Assembly (NCBI RefSeq): GCF_024753565.1
Contig: NZ_JANTPT010000002.1
Coordinates: forward strand, 1-64,000
From: Mechercharimyces sp. CAU 1602
GTDB lineage: Bacteria > Bacillota > Bacilli > Thermoactinomycetales > JANTPT01
Reading direction: 5' to 3'
DNA: 64,000 nucleotides
Below the pieces are notes generated by a model. It saw only the letters and a program-made list of their open reading frames with translations, had not been told where the DNA came from and made no database searches. Within the stretch, counting starts at the first letter, position 1, and every line of letters begins with the position of its first letter. Positions 63,232 to 64,000 of the stretch are shown piece after piece. A program made the translations under genes and the position numbers.

Positions 63232-63372
63232 CCGCGCTCGCCTCCATCTCTCGTTCATATCCCTATTGTTCCATATCTCCCCTTTTTATTATCCCTGCAC
63301 GAGCATGAAAACCCAAAATGAGGAGACAATAGTGAAAGCCTTGCAATTCGACAGCGGAAAAGGAGTGTACCT

Positions 63373-63765
63373 ATGAATTGGTCTGGATGGGAATGGGATC
63401 GCGTCTTAATTTTATTTGTCAGTCTCGCATTCCTGATGATTGCTGTACAGGTGACCATGTATCACTATCGGCAAAATTTCCATAAGAAGGCGATGTGGAT
63501 TCCTGTGATCGCCGCTCCCCTCTTCTTTATCGTTGGACTATCGCTTACCTTTTACAATGTATCCTGGCTCGCCTCCCTCTTTCTTTTTCTGATGTGGCTC
63601 GGATTGATCGACGGCCTAATCGGATTTATCTATCACGTTAAAGGAGTAGGTAGCCGAGTTGGTGGCTGGAAATTACGTAATTTCTTGATTGGGCCGCCTA
63701 TTATGATGCCCCTTATGTTTTCTGCGCTCAGCGTATTAGGTCTCATTATTATGTATTGGAGGTGA
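63373..63765 (+). CDS. Small four-helix membrane protein
   Basis: The 130-residue protein has four membrane segments (about residues 9-26, 40-60, 64-86, 105-127) and a conserved-looking GLIDGLIGFIYHVKGVGSRV loop. It lies 6 bp before a gluconate 2-dehydrogenase subunit 3-like gene. Similar membrane proteins accompany such gene pairs in Bacillus, as I remember. Function unknown. AAAGGAG before ATG. Confidence 0.75.
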   Translation: MNWSGWEWDRVLILFVSLAFLMIAVQVTMYHYRQNFHKKAMWIPVIAAPLFFIVGLSLTFYNVSWLASLFLFLMWLGLIDGLIGFIYHVKGVGSRVGGWKLRNFLIGPPIMMPLMFSALSVLGLIIMYWR

Positions 63766-63771
63766 GTACAC

Positions 63772-64000
63772 ATGAGTTCATCCCCTTCTTCCAATTATCC
63801 TACTTATGACGTGATGAAAGAGAAAGAGAATTGGGATAAGCATACACAGCAAATTGTGAACAGGCGTCTTTCGGCAACCACTAACTATCACTACCTTACT
63901 CAACACGAGGCAAACCTGATTCGTATCCTAGCACATGCTCTCCTCTACGATGGCGAAGAAGAGATCCTCACCTTTATCATCGCTCATATCGACGAAACAC
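63772..64000 (+). CDS. Gluconate 2-dehydrogenase subunit 3-like protein (partial, cut by window end)
   Basis: Seventy-six codons are visible. The sequence has WDKHTQQIVNRRLS and YHYLTQHEANLIRILAHALL, resembling subunit 3 of membrane gluconate 2-dehydrogenase. Normally a GMC-family catalytic subunit follows; this lies outside the window. GGAGGTG precedes the ATG. The gene is incomplete at its 3' end only because the window stops. Confidence 0.75.
   Translation, partial: MSSSPSSNYPTYDVMKEKENWDKHTQQIVNRRLSATTNYHYLTQHEANLIRILAHALLYDGEEEILTFIIAHIDET

Overview
The window looks like about 64 kb of a Gram-positive, endospore-forming chromosome of the Bacillales type. The evidence is the spore genes (cmpA, spo0M, a ydcC-like lipoprotein gene), a complete CIRCE/groESL unit, Rex, a rsbU-rsbV-rsbW-sigB operon, an EndoA-type mazEF pair and Bacillus subtilis-like gene order in two long blocks. 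Moderate GC content and frequent TTG/GTG starts would fit a Thermoactinomycetaceae-like lineage, but the sequence alone does not prove a genus.

Left end (1-5.3 kb): the 5' end of a leftward 16S rRNA gene with two tandem promoters, then rocA on the plus strand, a pirin/MarR pair with two matching palindromic operators, and an arsR-quinone oxidoreductase operon with its operator on the -10 box. From 5.3 to 14.4 kb lie a secreted peptidase-like protein, the purine permease pbuG, guaA behind a guanine riboswitch, and a MoxR / DUF58 / transglutaminase operon, in the yeaC-yeaD-yebA-guaA-pbuG order of B. subtilis.

14.4-22.7 kb is accessory DNA: a TetR/DUF418 pair, then an AT-richer island that appears copper-related. 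It has a Met/His-rich membrane protein, a YdhK-like lipoprotein, a Csp four-helix copper-storage protein, a decayed copper ATPase, a histidine kinase/response regulator pair, a propeller lipoprotein and a possible CopZ-like remnant.

22.8-36.1 kb follows the B. subtilis ydi block (groEL, groES, tatC, rex, ABC-F ydiF, tsaD, rimI, tsaB, tsaE, thiL). It is interrupted by a 5-formyl-THF cyclo-ligase gene and a pxpB-pxpA-pxpC 5-oxoprolinase cassette. A strong DnaA-box cluster lies between pxpB and tsaD. Two leftward tRNA arrays (4 and 7 tRNAs) follow at 36.1-37.45 kb. The thiL-tsa operon starts only 19 nt after the first array's terminator, so t6A modification may be coupled to tRNA transcription.

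38-53 kb carries spo0M, a ThiF/MoeB enzyme, an unusual thioredoxin-like protein, cmpA, an M23 peptidase, tex, the sigB operon with an apparent internal sigma-B promoter, mazEF, alr, a ydcC homologue, nnr and acpS. RsbR/S/T and RsbX are missing from their usual places. 53-64 kb is more variable: an ABC exporter, a tail-anchored unknown, a heme monooxygenase next to a CopD-like membrane protein, a CBO0543 protein, an MFS/ArsR pair, a glycosyltransferase-sulfotransferase fusion, a DUF423 protein, an enolase-superfamily enzyme, and the start of a gluconate 2-dehydrogenase subunit 3-like gene cut by the window edge.
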